From: Ehretia macrophylla
Lineage: Eukaryota > Streptophyta > Magnoliopsida > Boraginales > Ehretiaceae
Length of the DNA stretch: 64,000 nucleotides
Direction of reading: 5' to 3'
Assembly (NCBI GenBank): GCA_037974665.1
Contig: CM075769.1
Location: 82,279,190-82,343,189 of the forward strand
How positions within the stretch are numbered: the first letter of the stretch is position 1; each line of letters begins with the position of its first letter. The notes below the pieces were generated by a model that saw only the letters and a program-made list of their open reading frames with translations, was not told the origin of the DNA and did no database searches. This document shows, piece by piece, positions 48,268-60,832 of this stretch. Position numbers and translations under genes: made by a program.

Positions 48268-48686
48268 ATCATGTTGAGGGCACAATTCCTTTATGTGTTA
48301 ACGGTTCACTATCCCAGCCTAGAGAGACGGCCCATTCAGAAGGCCCATGGGCTTAACAACATCCCATCTGCTTCAACAACGCAGTATCCTCACAAGACGT
48401 GATATCGATGCGTTGTAAGGCCCTCTAATGTCCCGCGAGTAGGTTTGTCGTCCTTTTAACAGCTCGCGACGTACGATCCGGGACCCAAAAACATAGCTAA
48501 ATTAGAAATGTGGCCCAAAACTGATAAAAACGTTCGATTTTGGGCTCCAAAAAGGGCACATCAAGCAAGCTAGCTTCCCCCGTCGTAGAGCTCTCAGAGA
48601 GCTTTCCAACGGTATGATGTGCACCGCGTGATCCTTACAGATCAAAAGTTATGGGCCCTAACCAGAGGAAAAAAAAATGAAATGGG

Positions 48687-48804
48687 GGGTGCAACACGAG
48701 TACTTCCCAAGGGGTCACCCATCCTAGTACTACTCTTGCTCTAGCACGCTTAACTTTGGAGTTCTGATGGGATCTGGTGCATTAGTGCTGGTATGATCGT
48801 ACCC
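48687..48804 (-). rRNA. 5S rRNA copy 50
   Basis: Eight changes: 105, 95, 68 (IE), 65, 63 (box A), 48, 30 and 5. Just downstream of its 3' end the spacer jumps from AGTTATGGGC to CCTAACCAGAGG, losing ~140 bp. Confidence 0.9.
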
Positions 48805-49363
48805 ATCATGTTGAGGGCATAATTCCTCTATGTGTTAACGGTTCACAGTCCCAGCCTAGTAAGATAGCCCGTTCAGAAGGCCTAATGGGCTTAACAACAA
48901 CCCATCCGCTTCAACGACGCAGCATCCTCGCAAGACGTGATATCGACACGTTGTAGGGCCCTCTAATGTCCTGCGTGTAAGTTTGTCGTCCTTTTAACAG
49001 CTCACGACGTACGATCCAGAACGAAAAAATAGAGCTAAATTAGAAAAGTGGCCCGAAACAGATAAAAACGTTCAATTTTGGGTTCCAAAAAGGGCACAAC
49101 GAGCAAGCTAGTTGCCCCCGTCGTAGAGATCTCGAAGAGCATTCCAACGGTATGTTGTACGCTGCATAACACCTTACAGATAAAAATTAATGGGCACCGG
49201 AGCGACGGAGACCTGGTCACAAGCCCTACGCCCTCAGTTTGTAGGCCCAGCCTCTATGTGAAGCGAAGTTGTCTTGGCCAAGGTGCCGTGGGATTCGATA
49301 ATAGAAATGTGGTGGATAAAGTATCTTGGCAACCATAACCAGAGGAAAAAAAATTGAAAAGGG

Positions 49364-49481
49364 GGGTGCAACACGAGGACTTCCCAGGGGGTCACCCATC
49401 CTAGTACTACTCTCGCCCAAGCACGCTTAACTTCAGAGTTCTGATGGGATCTGGTGCATTAGTGCTAGTATGATCACACCC
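49364..49481 (-). rRNA. 5S rRNA copy 51
   Basis: Changes at 47, 30, 15 and 6; internal control region intact. Confidence 0.92.
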
Positions 49482-50009
49482 GTCATGTTGAGAGCACTAT
49501 TCCTTTATGTGTTAACGGTTCACAGTCCCATCCTAGAGAGATGGGCCATTAAGAAGGAGAAATAACCCAGCATCCTCGAAGGACGAGATATGGACGCGTT
49601 GTAGGGCCCTCTAATGTCCCGTGAGTAAGGTTGTCGTCTTTTTAACTGCTCACGACGAACGATCCGGGATGAAAAAACAGAGCAAAAAAGAAAAGTGGCC
49701 CGAAACTGATGAAAACGTTCGATTTTAGGCTCCAAAAAAGGGCATAGCAAGCAATCTGGCTGCCCCATCGTAGAGCTCTCGGAAAGCTTTCCAACGGTAT
49801 GCTGCGCGTCGTGTAACTCCTTACGGATCAAAAGTTAAGGGCACCAGAGCGAAGGAGACCTGGTCACAAGCCCTACGCCCACGGTTTGTTGGCACAGCCT
49901 CCACGTGAAGCAAAGTTGTCTTGCCCAAGCTGCCGTGGGATTTGATAATAGAAATGTGGTGGATCAAGTATCTTGGCAACCCTAACCGGAGAAAAAAAAT
50001 TGAAAAGAA

Positions 50010-50127
50010 GGGTGCAACACGAGGACTTCCCAGGGGGTCACCCATCCTAGTACTACTCTCGCCAAACCACGCTTAACTTCGGAGTTCTGATGGGATCCGG
50101 TGTATTAGTGCTGGTAACATCGCACCC
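50010..50127 (-). rRNA. 5S rRNA copy 52
   Basis: Changes at 64 and 61 (box A), 25, 11 and 10. The spacer toward copy 51 lacks ~31 bp (AAGAAGGAGAAATAACCC junction near 49555). Confidence 0.91.
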
Positions 50128-50686
50128 GTCGTGTTGATGGCACAATTCCTTTATGTGTTAACGGTTCACAGTCCCAGCCTAGAGAGATGGCCTATTCAGA
50201 AGGCCCAATGGGTTTAACGACAGCCCATCCGCTTCAACAACCCATCATCCTCGCAAGACAAGATATCGACACGTTGTAGGGTCCTCTAATGTCTTGCTGT
50301 AAAGGTTGTCGTCCTTTTAACCGCTGACGACGTACGATCCGGGACGGAAAATCAGAGCTAAATTAGAAAAGTGGCCCGAAACTGATGAAAACGTTCGAAT
50401 TTGGGCTCCAAAAAGGGCACAGAGAGCAAGCTTGCAGCACCCGTCGTAGAGCTCTCAATGTGCTTTCCAACTGTATGCTGTGCGCCGCGTAACTCCTTAC
50501 ATATAAAAATTTATGGGCACCGGAGCGACGGAGTCCTGGTGACAAGCCCTACGCCCTCGGTTTGTGGGCCCAACCTCAACGTGAAGCGAAGTTGTCTTGC
50601 CCAAGGTACCATGGGATTCGATAATAGAAATGTGGTGGATAAAGTATCTTGGCAACCATAATTGGAGGAAAAAAAATTGAAAAGGG

Positions 50687-50804
50687 GGATGCAACACGAG
50701 GACTTCCCAAGGGGTCATACATCCTAGTACTATTCTCGCCCAAGCACGCTTAACTTCGGAGTTCTGATGGGATCCCGTGCATTAGTGTTGGTATGATTGC
50801 ACCC
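50687..50804 (-). rRNA. 5S rRNA copy 53
   Basis: Eight changes: 116, 95, 87 and 86 (box C), 72 (IE), 29, 17 and 7. Confidence 0.9.
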
Positions 50805-51365
50805 GTCATGTTGAGGGCACAATTTCTTTATGTGTTATCAGTTCACAATCCCAGCCTAGAGAGAAGGTCCATTCAGAATGCGCAATGGGCTTAACGACAA
50901 CCCAGCCGCATCAACAACCCAACATCCTCGCAAGATAAGAGATCGTCGAGTTGTAGGGCGCTCTAATGTCCCGTGAGTAAGGTTTTCGTCCTTTTAACAG
51001 CTCCCGACATACGATCCGGGAGGAAAAAACAGAGCAAAAAAAGAAAAGTGGCCAAAAACTGATGTAAAAGTTCGATTTTGGGCAACAAAAAATGGTATAG
51101 TGAGCAAGCTGGCTGCCCCCATCGTAGAGCTCTCGGAGAGCTTTCCAACGGTATGCTGTGTGCCGCGTAACTCCTTACGGATCAAAAGTTAGGGGCACGG
51201 GAGCGAGGGAGCCCTGGTCACAAGCCCTACGCCCTCGGTTTGCTGGCCCAGCCTCCACGTGAAATGAAGTTGTCTTGCCCAAGTTGCTGTGCGATTCGAT
51301 AATAGAAACGTGGTGGATAAAGTATCTTGGCAACCATAATCGGAGCAAAAAAAAATTGAAAAGGG

Positions 51366-51483
51366 GGGTGCAACACGATGACTTCCCAGGGGGTCATCCA
51401 TCCTAGTACTACTCTCGCCTAAGCACGCTTAACTTCGGAGTTCTGATGGGAGCAGGTGCATTAGTGCTGGTATGACCGCACCA
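51366..51483 (-). rRNA. 5S rRNA copy 54
   Basis: Changes at 105, 87 (box C), 64 (box A), 32, 30, 8 and 1. Confidence 0.9.
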
Positions 51484-52043
51484 GTCATGTTGATGGCACA
51501 ATTCCTTTATGTGTTAATGGTTCACAGTCCCAGCCTAGAGAGATGGCCCATTCAGAAGGCCTAATGGGCTTAACGACAACCCATCCGCTTCAACAACCCA
51601 GTATCCGCGCAAGACGAGATATCGACGCGTTGTAGGGCCCTCTAATGTCCCGCGAGTAAGGTTGTCGTCCTTTTAACAGCTCAAGACGTACGATCCGGGA
51701 CGGAAAAACAGAGCAAAAATTAGAAAAGTGGCCCGAAACTAATGGAAACGTTCGATTTTGGCCTCCAAAAAGGGGACAGCGAGCAAGCTAGCTGCCCCCG
51801 TCGTAAAGCTCTGGAAGAGCATTCCAACGGTATGCTGTGAGCCGCGTAACTCTTTACGGATCAAAAGTTATGGGCACCGGAGCGATGGAGACCTGGTCAC
51901 AAGCCCTACGCCCTCGGTTTGCGGTCCTAGCCTCCACATGAAGTGAAGTTGTCTTGCCCAAGGTGCTGTGGGATTCGAAAATAGAAATGTGTTGGGTAAA
52001 GTATCCTGTCACACCTAACAGGAGGAAAAAAAATTAAAAAGGG

Positions 52044-52161
52044 GGGTGCATCATGAGGACTTCCCAGGGGGTCATCCATCCTAGCACTACTCTAGCTCAA
52101 GCACGCTTAACTTTGGAGTTCTGATGGGATCTGGTGCATTAGTGCTGGTATGATCGCACCC
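52044..52161 (-). rRNA. 5S rRNA copy 55
   Basis: Eight changes: 111, 108, 87 (box C), 77, 68 (IE), 65, 48 and 30. Confidence 0.9.
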
Positions 52162-52719
52162 GTCATGTTGAGGACACAATTCCTTTATGTGTTAACCATT
52201 CATAGTCCCAGCCTAGAGACATGGACCATTCAGAAGGCCCAATGGGCTTAACGACAACTCATTCGCTTCAACAACGTAGTATCCTCGCAAGACGTGATAT
52301 CAACGCGTTGTAGGGTCCTCTAATGTCCTGCGAGTAAGGTTGTCGTCTTTTCAACAGCTCACGTCGTTCGATCCGGGATGAAAAAACAGAGCTAAATTAG
52401 AAAAGTGGCCCGAAAATGATGAAAACGTTTGATTTTGGGCTCCAAAAAGGGCACAGCAAGCAAGCTGACTACCCCCGTCGTAGAGCTCTAGGACAGCTTT
52501 CCAATGGTATGTTGTGCGCCGCGTAACTCCTTGCGGATCAAAAGTTATGGGCACCGGAGCGACGGAGACCTGCACAAAAGCCCTATGCTCCGGTTTATGG
52601 GCCCACCCTCCAAGTGAAACAAAGTTGTCTTGCACAAGGTGCCGTGGGATCCGAAAATAGAAATGTGGTGGATAAAGTATCTTGGCAACCCTAACAGGAG
52701 GAAAGAAAATTGAAAAGGG

Positions 52720-52837
52720 GGGTACAACACGAGGACTTCCCAGGGGGTCACCCATCCTAGTACTACTCTCTCCCAAGCACGCTTAACTTCGGAGTTCTGA
52801 TGGGATCCGGTGCATTAGTGTCGGTATGATCGCTGCC
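52720..52837 (-). rRNA. 5S rRNA copy 56
   Basis: Changes at 114, 67 (IE), 17, 16, 4 and 3. Nt 3-4 alter the 5' strand that pairs with the 3' end in helix I. Confidence 0.9.
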
Positions 52838-53396
52838 ATCATGTTGAGGGCATAATTCCTTTATGTGTTAACGGTTCATAGCCCCACCCTAGAGAGATGG
52901 ACTATTCAGAAGGCCCAATGGGCTTAACAACAACCCATCGGTTTCAACAACGCAGCATCCTCTCAAGACGTGATATCGAAGTGTTGTAGGGCCCTCTAAT
53001 GTCCGGCGAGTAAGTTTGTCGTCCTTTTAACAGCTCACGACGTACGATTCGGAATAAAAAAATAGAGCTAAAATAGAAAAGTGGCCCGAAATAGATAAAA
53101 ACATTCGATTTTGGGCTCCAAAAAGGGCAAAGCGTGCAAGCTAGCTGCCCCCATCGTAGTGCTCTCGAAGTGTCTTCCAACGGTATGCCGTGCGCCGCGT
53201 AACTACTTACAGATAAAAAGTTATGGGCACCGGAGGGACGGAGACCTAGTCACAAGCCCTACGCCTTCGATTTGCGGGCCCAGCCTCCACGTGAAGCGAA
53301 GTTGTCGTGCCCAAGGTGCCGTGGGATTCGATAATAGAAATATGGCTGATAAAGTATCTTGACAACCATAACCGGAGGAAAAAAAATTGAAAAGGG

Positions 53397-53514
53397 GGGT
53401 GGAACACAAGGACTTCCCTAGGGGTCATCCATCCTAGTGCTAGTCTCGCCCAAGCATGCTTAACTTCGGAGTTCTGATGGGATCCGGGGCATTAGTGCTG
53501 GTATGATCGCACCC
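53397..53514 (-). rRNA. 5S rRNA copy 57
   Basis: Nine changes: 113, 107, 96, 95, 87 (box C), 76, 72 (IE), 58 (box A) and 27. Confidence 0.89.
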
Positions 53515-54072
53515 ATCATGTTGAGGGCACAATTCGTTTATGTGTTGACGGTTCACAGTCCCAGCCTAGAGAGATGGACCATTCAGAAGGCCCAATCGGC
53601 TTAACGACAACTCATCCGCTTCGACAACCCAGCATCCTCGCAAGACGAGATATCGACGCGTTGTAGGGTCCTCTAATGTCCTGCGAGTAAGGTTGTTGTC
53701 TTTTCAACAGCTCACGTCGTACGATCCGGGACGAAAAAATAGAGCTAAATGACAAAATTGGCCCGAAAATGATGAAAACGTTTGATTTTGGGCTCCAAAA
53801 AGCGCACAGCGAGCAAGCTGACTACCCCCGTCGTAGAGCTCTCGGAGAGCTTTCCAGCGGTATGCTGTGCGCCGCGTAACTCCTTGCGGATCAAAAGTTA
53901 TTGGCACCGGAGCGACGGAGAGCTGGGCACAAGCCCTACGCCCTCGGTTTGCGGGCCCAGCCTCCACGTGAAGCGAAGTTGTCTTGGGCTAGGTGCCGTG
54001 GGATTCGATTATAGAAATGTGGTGGATAAAGTATCTTGGCAACCCTAACAGGAGGAAAGAAAATTGAAAAGG

Positions 54073-54190
54073 TGGTGCAACACGAGGACTTCCTAGGGGG
54101 TCACCCATGCTAGTACTACTCTCTCCCAAGAACGCTTAACTTCGGAGTGCTGATGGGATCCGGTGCATTAGTGTTGGTATGATCGCACCC
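54073..54190 (-). rRNA. 5S rRNA copy 58
   Basis: Changes at 118, 97, 82 (box C), 67 (IE), 60 (box A), 42 and 17. Confidence 0.9.
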
Positions 54191-54738
54191 ATCATGTTGA
54201 GGGCACAATTCCTATATGTGTTAACAGTTAACAGTCCCAGCCTAGAGGGATGGCCCATTCAAAAGGCCCAATAGGCTTAACAACAACCCATCGGTTTCAA
54301 CAAAGCAGCATCCTCGCAAGACGTGATATTGAAGTGTTGTAGGGCCCTCTAATGTCCCGCAAGTAAGTTTGTCGTCCTTTTAACAGCTCACGACGTACGA
54401 TCCAGAATGAAAAAATAGAGCTAAATCAGAAAAGTGGCCCGAAACAGATCAAAACGTTAGATTTTGGGCTCCAAAAAGGGCAAAGCGAGCAAGCTAGCTG
54501 CCCCCATCGTAGAGCTTTCCAACGGTATGCCGTGCACCGCGTAACTCCTTACAGATAAAAAGTTATGGGCACCGGAGCGACGGAGACCTAGTCACAAGCC
54601 CTACGCCCTCGATTTGCGGGCCCAGCCTCCACGTGAAGTGAAGTTGTCTTGCCCAAGGTGTCGTGGGATTCGATAATAGAAATATGGCGGATAAAGTATC
54701 TTGGCAACCATAACCGGAGGAAAAAAATTTGAAAAGGG

Positions 54739-54856
54739 GGGTGGAACACGAGGACTTCCCTAGGGGTCACCCATCCTAGTGCTTGTCTCGCCCAAGCTTG
54801 CTTAACTTCGGAGTTCTGATGGGATCCGGTGCATTAGTTCTGGTATGATCGCACCC
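54739..54856 (-). rRNA. 5S rRNA copy 59
   Basis: Nine changes: 113, 96, 95, 76, 73, 72 (IE), 59 and 58 (box A), and 18. Six are shared with copy 57, two units away. Confidence 0.89.
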
Positions 54857-55415
54857 GTCATGTTGAGGGCACAATTCCTTTATGTGTTAACGGTTCACAG
54901 TCCCAGCCTAGAGATATGGACCATTCAGAAGGCCCAATGGGCTTAACAACAACCCATCGACTTCAACAACGCAGCATCCTTGCAAGACAAGCTATCGACG
55001 CGTTGTAGGGCCCTCTAATGTCCCGCGAGTGAGTTTGTCGTCCTTTTAACAGCTCACGACGTACGATCCGGAATGGAAAAACATAGCTAAATCAGAAATG
55101 TTTCCCGAAAAAAATAAAAACATTCGATTTTGGGCTCCAAAAAGGGCACAGCGAGCAAGCTAGCTGACCCCATCGTAGAGCTCTCGAAGTGCTTTCCAAC
55201 GGTATGCTGTGCGCCGCGTAAGTCCTTACAGATAAAAAGTTATGGGCACCGGAACGACGTAGACCTGGTCACAAGCCCTACGCCCTCGATTTGCGGGCCC
55301 AGCCTCCACTTGAAGCGAAGTTGTCTTGCCCAAGGTGCCGTGGTATTCGATAATATATATGTGGTGGATAAAGTATCTTGGCAACCATAACCGGAGGAAA
55401 AAAAATTGAAAATGG

Positions 55416-55533
55416 GGGTGCAACACGAGGACTTCCCAGGGGGTCACCCATCCTAGAACTAGTCTCGCCCAAGCACGCTTAACTTCAGAGTTCTGATGGG
55501 ATCCGGTGCATTAGTACTGGTATGATCGCACCC
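55416..55533 (-). rRNA. 5S rRNA copy 60
   Basis: Changes at 77, 72 (IE), 47 and 18; all four recur in copy 62. Confidence 0.92.
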
Positions 55534-56093
55534 GTCATGTTGAGGGCACAATTCTTTTTATGTATTAACAGTTCATAGTTCCAGCCTAGAAATATCGCCC
55601 ATTCAGAAGGCCCAATGGGCTTAACGACAACCCATCCGCTTTAACAACCCAGCATCCTCGCAAGACGAGATATCGACGCGTTGTAATGTCCTCTAATGTC
55701 CTGCGAGTAAGGTGGTCGTCCATTTAACCGCTTATGATGTACGATTCGGGATGGAAAAATAGAGCAAAATTAGAAAAGTGGCCCGACACTGATGAAAACT
55801 TTCAATTTTGGTCTCAAAAAAGGGCACCGCGACCAATCTAGCTCCTCCCGTCGTAGAGCTGTCAATGTACTTTGCAACGGTATGTTATGCGCCGCGTAAC
55901 TGCTTGCATATAAAAAGTTATGGGCACCGGAGCGACGGAGACCTGGTCACAAGCCCTAAGCCCTCAGTTTGCAGGCCCAACCTCATCGTGAAGTGAAGTT
56001 GTCTTGCCCAAGGTGCCGTAGGATTCGATAATAGAAATGTGGTGGATAAAGTATCTTGGCAACCCTAACTAGAGGAAAAATAATTGAAAAGGG

Positions 56094-56211
56094 GGGTGCA
56101 GCACGAGGACTTTCCAGGGGGTCACCCATCCTAGTACTACTCTCGCCCAAGCACGCTTAACTTCGGAGTTCTGATGGGATCCGGTGCATTAATGCTGGTA
56201 TGATCGCACCC
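56094..56211 (-). rRNA. 5S rRNA copy 61
   Basis: Three changes (111, 99, 20), internal control region intact. Confidence 0.93.
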
Positions 56212-56770
56212 ATCATGTTGGGGGCACAATTCCTTTATGTGTTAACGGTTCACAGTCCCAGCCTAGAGAGATGGACCATTCAGAAGGCCCAATCGGCTTA
56301 ACGACAACTCATCCGCTTCAACAACCCAGCATCCTCGCAAGACGAGATATCGACGCGTTGTAGGGTCCTCTAATGTCCTGCGAGTAAGGTTATCGTCTAT
56401 TCAACAGCTCACGTCATACGATGCGGGACGAAAAAACATAGCTAAATCAGAAAAGTTGCCCGAAACAAATAAAAACATTCGATTTTGGGCTCCAAAAAGG
56501 GCACAGCGAGCAAGCTAGCTGACCCCATCGTAGAGCTCTCGAAGTGCTTTCCAACGGTATGCTGTGCGCCGCGTAACTCCGTACAAATAAAAAGTTATGG
56601 GCACCGGAGCGACGTAGACCTGGTCACAAGCCCTACGCCCTCGATTTGCGGGCCCAACCTTCACTTGAAGCGAAGTTGTCTTGCCCAAGGTGCCGTGGTA
56701 TTCGATAATAGAAATGTGGTGGATAAAGTATCTTGGCAACCATAACCGGAGGAAAAAAAATTGAAAATGG

Positions 56771-56888
56771 GGGTGCAACACGAGGACTTCCCAGGGGGTC
56801 ACCCATCCTAGAACTAGTCTCGCCCAAGCACGCTTAACTTCAGAGTTCTGATGGGATCCGGTGCATTAGTATTGGTATGATCGCACCC
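56771..56888 (-). rRNA. 5S rRNA copy 62
   Basis: Copy 60 changes (77, 72, 47, 18) plus 17. Confidence 0.92.
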
Positions 56889-57447
56889 GTCATGTTGAGG
56901 GCACAATTCTTTTATGTGTTAACGGTTCATAGTTCCAAGCTAGAAAGATGGCCCATTCAGAAGGCCCAATGGGCTTAACGACAACCCCTCCGCTTTAACA
57001 ACCCAGCATCCTCGCAAGACCAGATATCGACGCGTTGTAAGGTCATCTAATGTCCTGCGAGTAAGGTTGTCGTCCTTTTAACTGCTTATGATGTACGATT
57101 CGGGATGGAAAAACAGAGCAAAATTAGAAAAGTGGCCCGACACTGATGAAAACTTTCGATTTTGGGCTCCAAAAAGGGTACAGCGAGCAATCTAGCTGCT
57201 CCCGTCGTAGAGCTCTCAATGTACTTTCCAACGGTATGCTGTGCGCCGCGTAATTGCTTGCATATAAAAAGTTATGGGAACCGGAGCGACGGAGACCTGG
57301 TCACAAGCCCTAAGCCCTCGGTTTGCGGGCCCAGCCTCATCGTGAAGTGAAGTTGTCTTGCCCAAGGTGCCGTCGGATTCGATAATAGAAATGTGGTAGA
57401 TAAAGTATCTTGGCAACCCTAACTAGAGGAAAAATAATTGAAATGGG

Positions 57448-57565
57448 GGGTGCAACACGAGGACTTCCCAGGGGGTCACCCATCCTAGTACTACTCTCGC
57501 CCAAGCACGCTTAACTTCGGAGTTCTGATGGGATCCGGTGCATTAGTGCTGGTATGATCGCACCC
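57448..57565 (-). rRNA. 5S rRNA copy 63, exact consensus with altered promoter
   Basis: All 118 positions match the plant consensus. Immediately upstream, however, the sequence reads GTCATGTGATCACAC on the plus strand: two bases are missing and the GAGGGC block is replaced by GATCAC, so the -14/-13 GC is not in its usual place. Whether it is transcribed is uncertain. Confidence 0.96.
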
Positions 57566-58124
57566 GTCATGTGATCACACAATTCCTTTATGTGTTAACG
57601 GTTCACAGTCCCAGCCTAGAGAGATGGCCTATTCAAAAGGCCCAATGGTCTTAATGACAACCCATTAGCTTCAACAACCCAACATCCTCACAAGACGAGA
57701 TATCGACGTGTTATAGGACCCTCTAATGTCCAGCGAGTAAGGTTGTCATCCTTTTAACAGCTCCCGACGTACGATACGGGACGGAATAACAGAGCAAAAT
57801 TAGAAAAGTGGGCCGAAACTGATGAAAACGTTCGATTTTGGGCTCCGAAAAGGCCAAAGCGAGCAAGCTAGCTACCCTCATTGTAGAGCTCTCGAAGAGC
57901 TTTCCAACCGTATGCTGTGCGCCGCGTAACTCCTTACGGATCAAAAGTTATGGGCACCGGAGCGACGAAAACCTGGTCACATGCCCTATACCCTCGGCTT
58001 GCGAGCCCAGCCTTCACGTGAAGCGAAGTTGTCTTGCCCAAGGTGCCGTGGGATTCGATAAAAGAAATGTGGTGGATAAAGTATCTTGGCAACCCTAACC
58101 GGAGGAAAAAAAAATTGAAAAGGG

Positions 58125-58242
58125 GGATGCAACACGAGGACTTCCCAGGGGGTCACCCATCCTAATACTACTCTCGCTCAAGCACGCTTAACTTTGGAGT
58201 TCTGATGGGATCCGGTGCATTAGTGCTCGTATGATCACACCC
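58125..58242 (-). rRNA. 5S rRNA copy 64
   Basis: Changes at 116, 78, 65, 48, 15 and 6; the three internal boxes themselves are intact. Confidence 0.91.
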
Positions 58243-58802
58243 ATCCTGTTAGGGGCACAATTCCTTATTGTGTTAACGGTTCACAGTTCCAGCCTAGAGA
58301 GATGGCCCATTCAGAAGGCGCAATGGGCTTAAGGACAACCCATCTGCTTCTACAACCCAGCATCCTCGTGAGATGAGATATCGACTAGTTGTAGGGCCCT
58401 CTAATATCCGGTGAGTAAGGTTGTCGTCCTTTTACCAGCTCACGACGTACGATCTGGTACGAAAAAATAGAGCTAAAAAAGAAAAGTGGGCCGAAACTGA
58501 CGAAAACGTTCAATTTTGGGATCCAAAAAAGGGCGTAGCAAGCAAGCTGGCTACCCCTGTCGTACAGCTCTCGGAGAGCTTTCCAACAGTATACTATACG
58601 CTGCGTAACTCCTTACAGATCAAAAGTTATGGGCACCAGAGCGATGGATACATGGTCACAAGCCATACGCCCTCGGTTTGCTGGCCCAGCCTCCACGTGA
58701 AGCGAAGTTGTCATGCCCCGGGTGCCGTGGGATTCGATATTAGAAATGTGGTGGATAAAGTATCTTGGCAACCCTAATCGGAGCAAAAAAAATTGAAAAG
58801 GG

Positions 58803-58921
58803 GGGTACAACACGAAGACTTCCGATGGGGGCCACCAATCCTAGTACTACTTTCGCCCAAGCACGCTTAACTTCAGAGTTCTGATGGGATCCGGTGCATT
58901 AGGGCTGGTATGATATCACCT
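58803..58921 (-). rRNA. 5S rRNA copy 65 (119 nt)
   Basis: About ten changes, including one extra nt in the 3' third, changes in box C (85) and IE (70), and an altered 5' end reading AGGTGATAT. Confidence 0.88.
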
Positions 58922-59480
58922 GTCATGTTGATTGCACAATTCCTGTATGTGTTAACGGTTCACAGTCCCAGCCTACAGAGATAGCCCATTCAGAAGGCCC
59001 AATGGGCTTAAAGAGAACCCATCCGCTTCAACAACCCAGCATCCTCGCAAGATGAGATATCGACGCATTGTAGGGCCGTCTAATGTCCCGTGAGTAAGGT
59101 TGTCATCCTTTTAACAGCTCACGACTTACTATCCGTGACGAAAAAACAGAGCTAAAAAAGAAAAGTGGCCTGAAACTGATGAAAACGTTCAATTTTGGGC
59201 TCCAAAAAATGGCATAGCATGCAAGTTGGCTACCCCCGTCGTTGAGCTCTCGGAGAGCTTTCCAACGGTTTGCTGTGTGTCGCGTAACTCCTTACCGATC
59301 AAAAGTTATGAGCACCAGAGCGAAGGAGACCTGGTTACGAGTCCTACGCCCTTGGTTTACTGGCCCAGCCTCCACGTGAAGTGAAGTTGTATTGCCCAAG
59401 GTGCCGTGGGATTCGATAATAGAAATGTGCTGGATAAAGTATCTTGGCAACCCTAAAAGGAGCAAAAAAATTGAAAAGGG

Positions 59481-59597
59481 CGGTGCAACATGAGGACTTC
59501 ACAGGGGGTCACCCATCCTAGTACTACTCTCGCCCATGCACGCTTAACTTCGGATTCTGATGGGATCTGGTGCATTAGGGCTGGTATGATCGCACCC
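59481..59597 (-). rRNA. 5S rRNA copy 66 (117 nt)
   Basis: Changes at 118, 108, 98, 62 (box A), 30 and 19, plus a 1-nt deletion near 44. Upstream it has GATCACAC and a deleted TATA-like box (CCTTAGTG in place of CCTTTATGTG). Confidence 0.9.
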
Positions 59598-60155
59598 ATC
59601 ATGTTGATCACACAATTCCTTAGTGTTAACGGTTCACAGTCCCAGCCTAGAGAGATGGCCCATTCAGAAGGCCCAATGGGTTTAACGACAACCCATCCGC
59701 TTCGACAACCCAGCATCCTTGCAAGATGAGATATCGACGCGTTGTAGGGCCCTCTAATGTCCCGTGAGTAAGGCTATCATCCTTTTAACATCTCACGACG
59801 TACGATCCGTGACGAAAAAACAGAGCTAAAAAAGAAAAGTGGCCTGAAACTGATGAAAACGTTCGATTTTGGTCTCCAAATAATGGCATAGCGAGCAAGT
59901 TGGCTACCCCCATCGTAGAGCTCTCGGAGAGCTTTCCAACGGTTTGCTGTGCACCGCGTAACTCCTTACCGATCAAAAGTTATGAGCACCGGAGTGAAGG
60001 AGACCTGGTCACGAGCCCTACGCCCTCGGTTTACTAACCCAGCCTCCACTTGAAGCAAAGTTGTCTTTCCCAAGGTGCCGTGGGATTCGATAATAGAAAT
60101 GTGGTTGATAAAGTATATTGGCAACCCTAAAAGGAGCAAAAAAAATTGAAAAGGG

Positions 60156-60273
60156 GGGTGCAACACGAGGACTTCACAGGGGGTCACCTATCCTAGTACT
60201 ACTCTCGCCCAAGCACGCTTCACTTCGGAGTTCTGATGGGATCCGGTGCATTAGGGCTGGTATGATCGCACCC
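60156..60273 (-). rRNA. 5S rRNA copy 67
   Basis: Changes at 98, 85 (box C), 53 (box A) and 19; GATCACAC promoter variant upstream. Confidence 0.92.
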
Positions 60274-60832
60274 GTTATGTTGATCACACAAATCCTTTAT
60301 GTGTTAACGGTTCACAGTCCCAGCCTAGAGAGATGGCCCATTCAAAAGGCCCAATGGGCTTAATGACAACCCATTAGCTTCAACAACCCAGCATCCTCAC
60401 AAGACGAGATATCGACGTGTTGTAGGACCCTCTAATGTCCAGCGAGTAAGGTTGTCATCCTTTTAACAGCTCCCGACGTACGATACGGGAGGGAATAACA
60501 GAGCAAAATTAGAAAAGTGCCCCGAAACTGATGAAAACGTTCGATTTTGGGCTCCAAAAAGGCCAAAGCGAGCAAGCTAGCTATCCTCGTCGTAGAGCTC
60601 TCGAAGAGCTTTCCAACCGTATGCTGTGCGCCGCGTAACTCTTTACGAATTAAAAGTTATGGGCACCGGAGCGACGAAAACCTGGTCACATGCCCTATAC
60701 TCTCGGCTTGCGAGCCCAGCCTCCACGTGAAGCGAAGTTGTCTTGCCCAAGGTGCCATGGGATTCGATATAAGAAATGTGGTTGATAAAGTATCTTGGCA
60801 ACCCTAACCGGAGCAACAAAAATTGAAAAGGT

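Larger units (their letters stand above)
52300..54960. repeat. Higher-order repeat: ~1353-bp (2-unit) tandem duplication
   Basis: CCCGAAAATGATGAAAACGT at 52409 and 53762, and AACCCATCGGTTTCAACAA at ~52932 and ~54285 recur at the same spacing. Confidence 0.8.
55080..57560. repeat. Higher-order repeat: ~1355-bp (2-unit) tandem duplication
   Basis: The block with AGCTAGCTGACCCCATCGTA occurs at ~55158 and ~56513, and genes 60 and 62 share the same four variants. The second copy runs up to the consensus gene 63. Confidence 0.83.
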
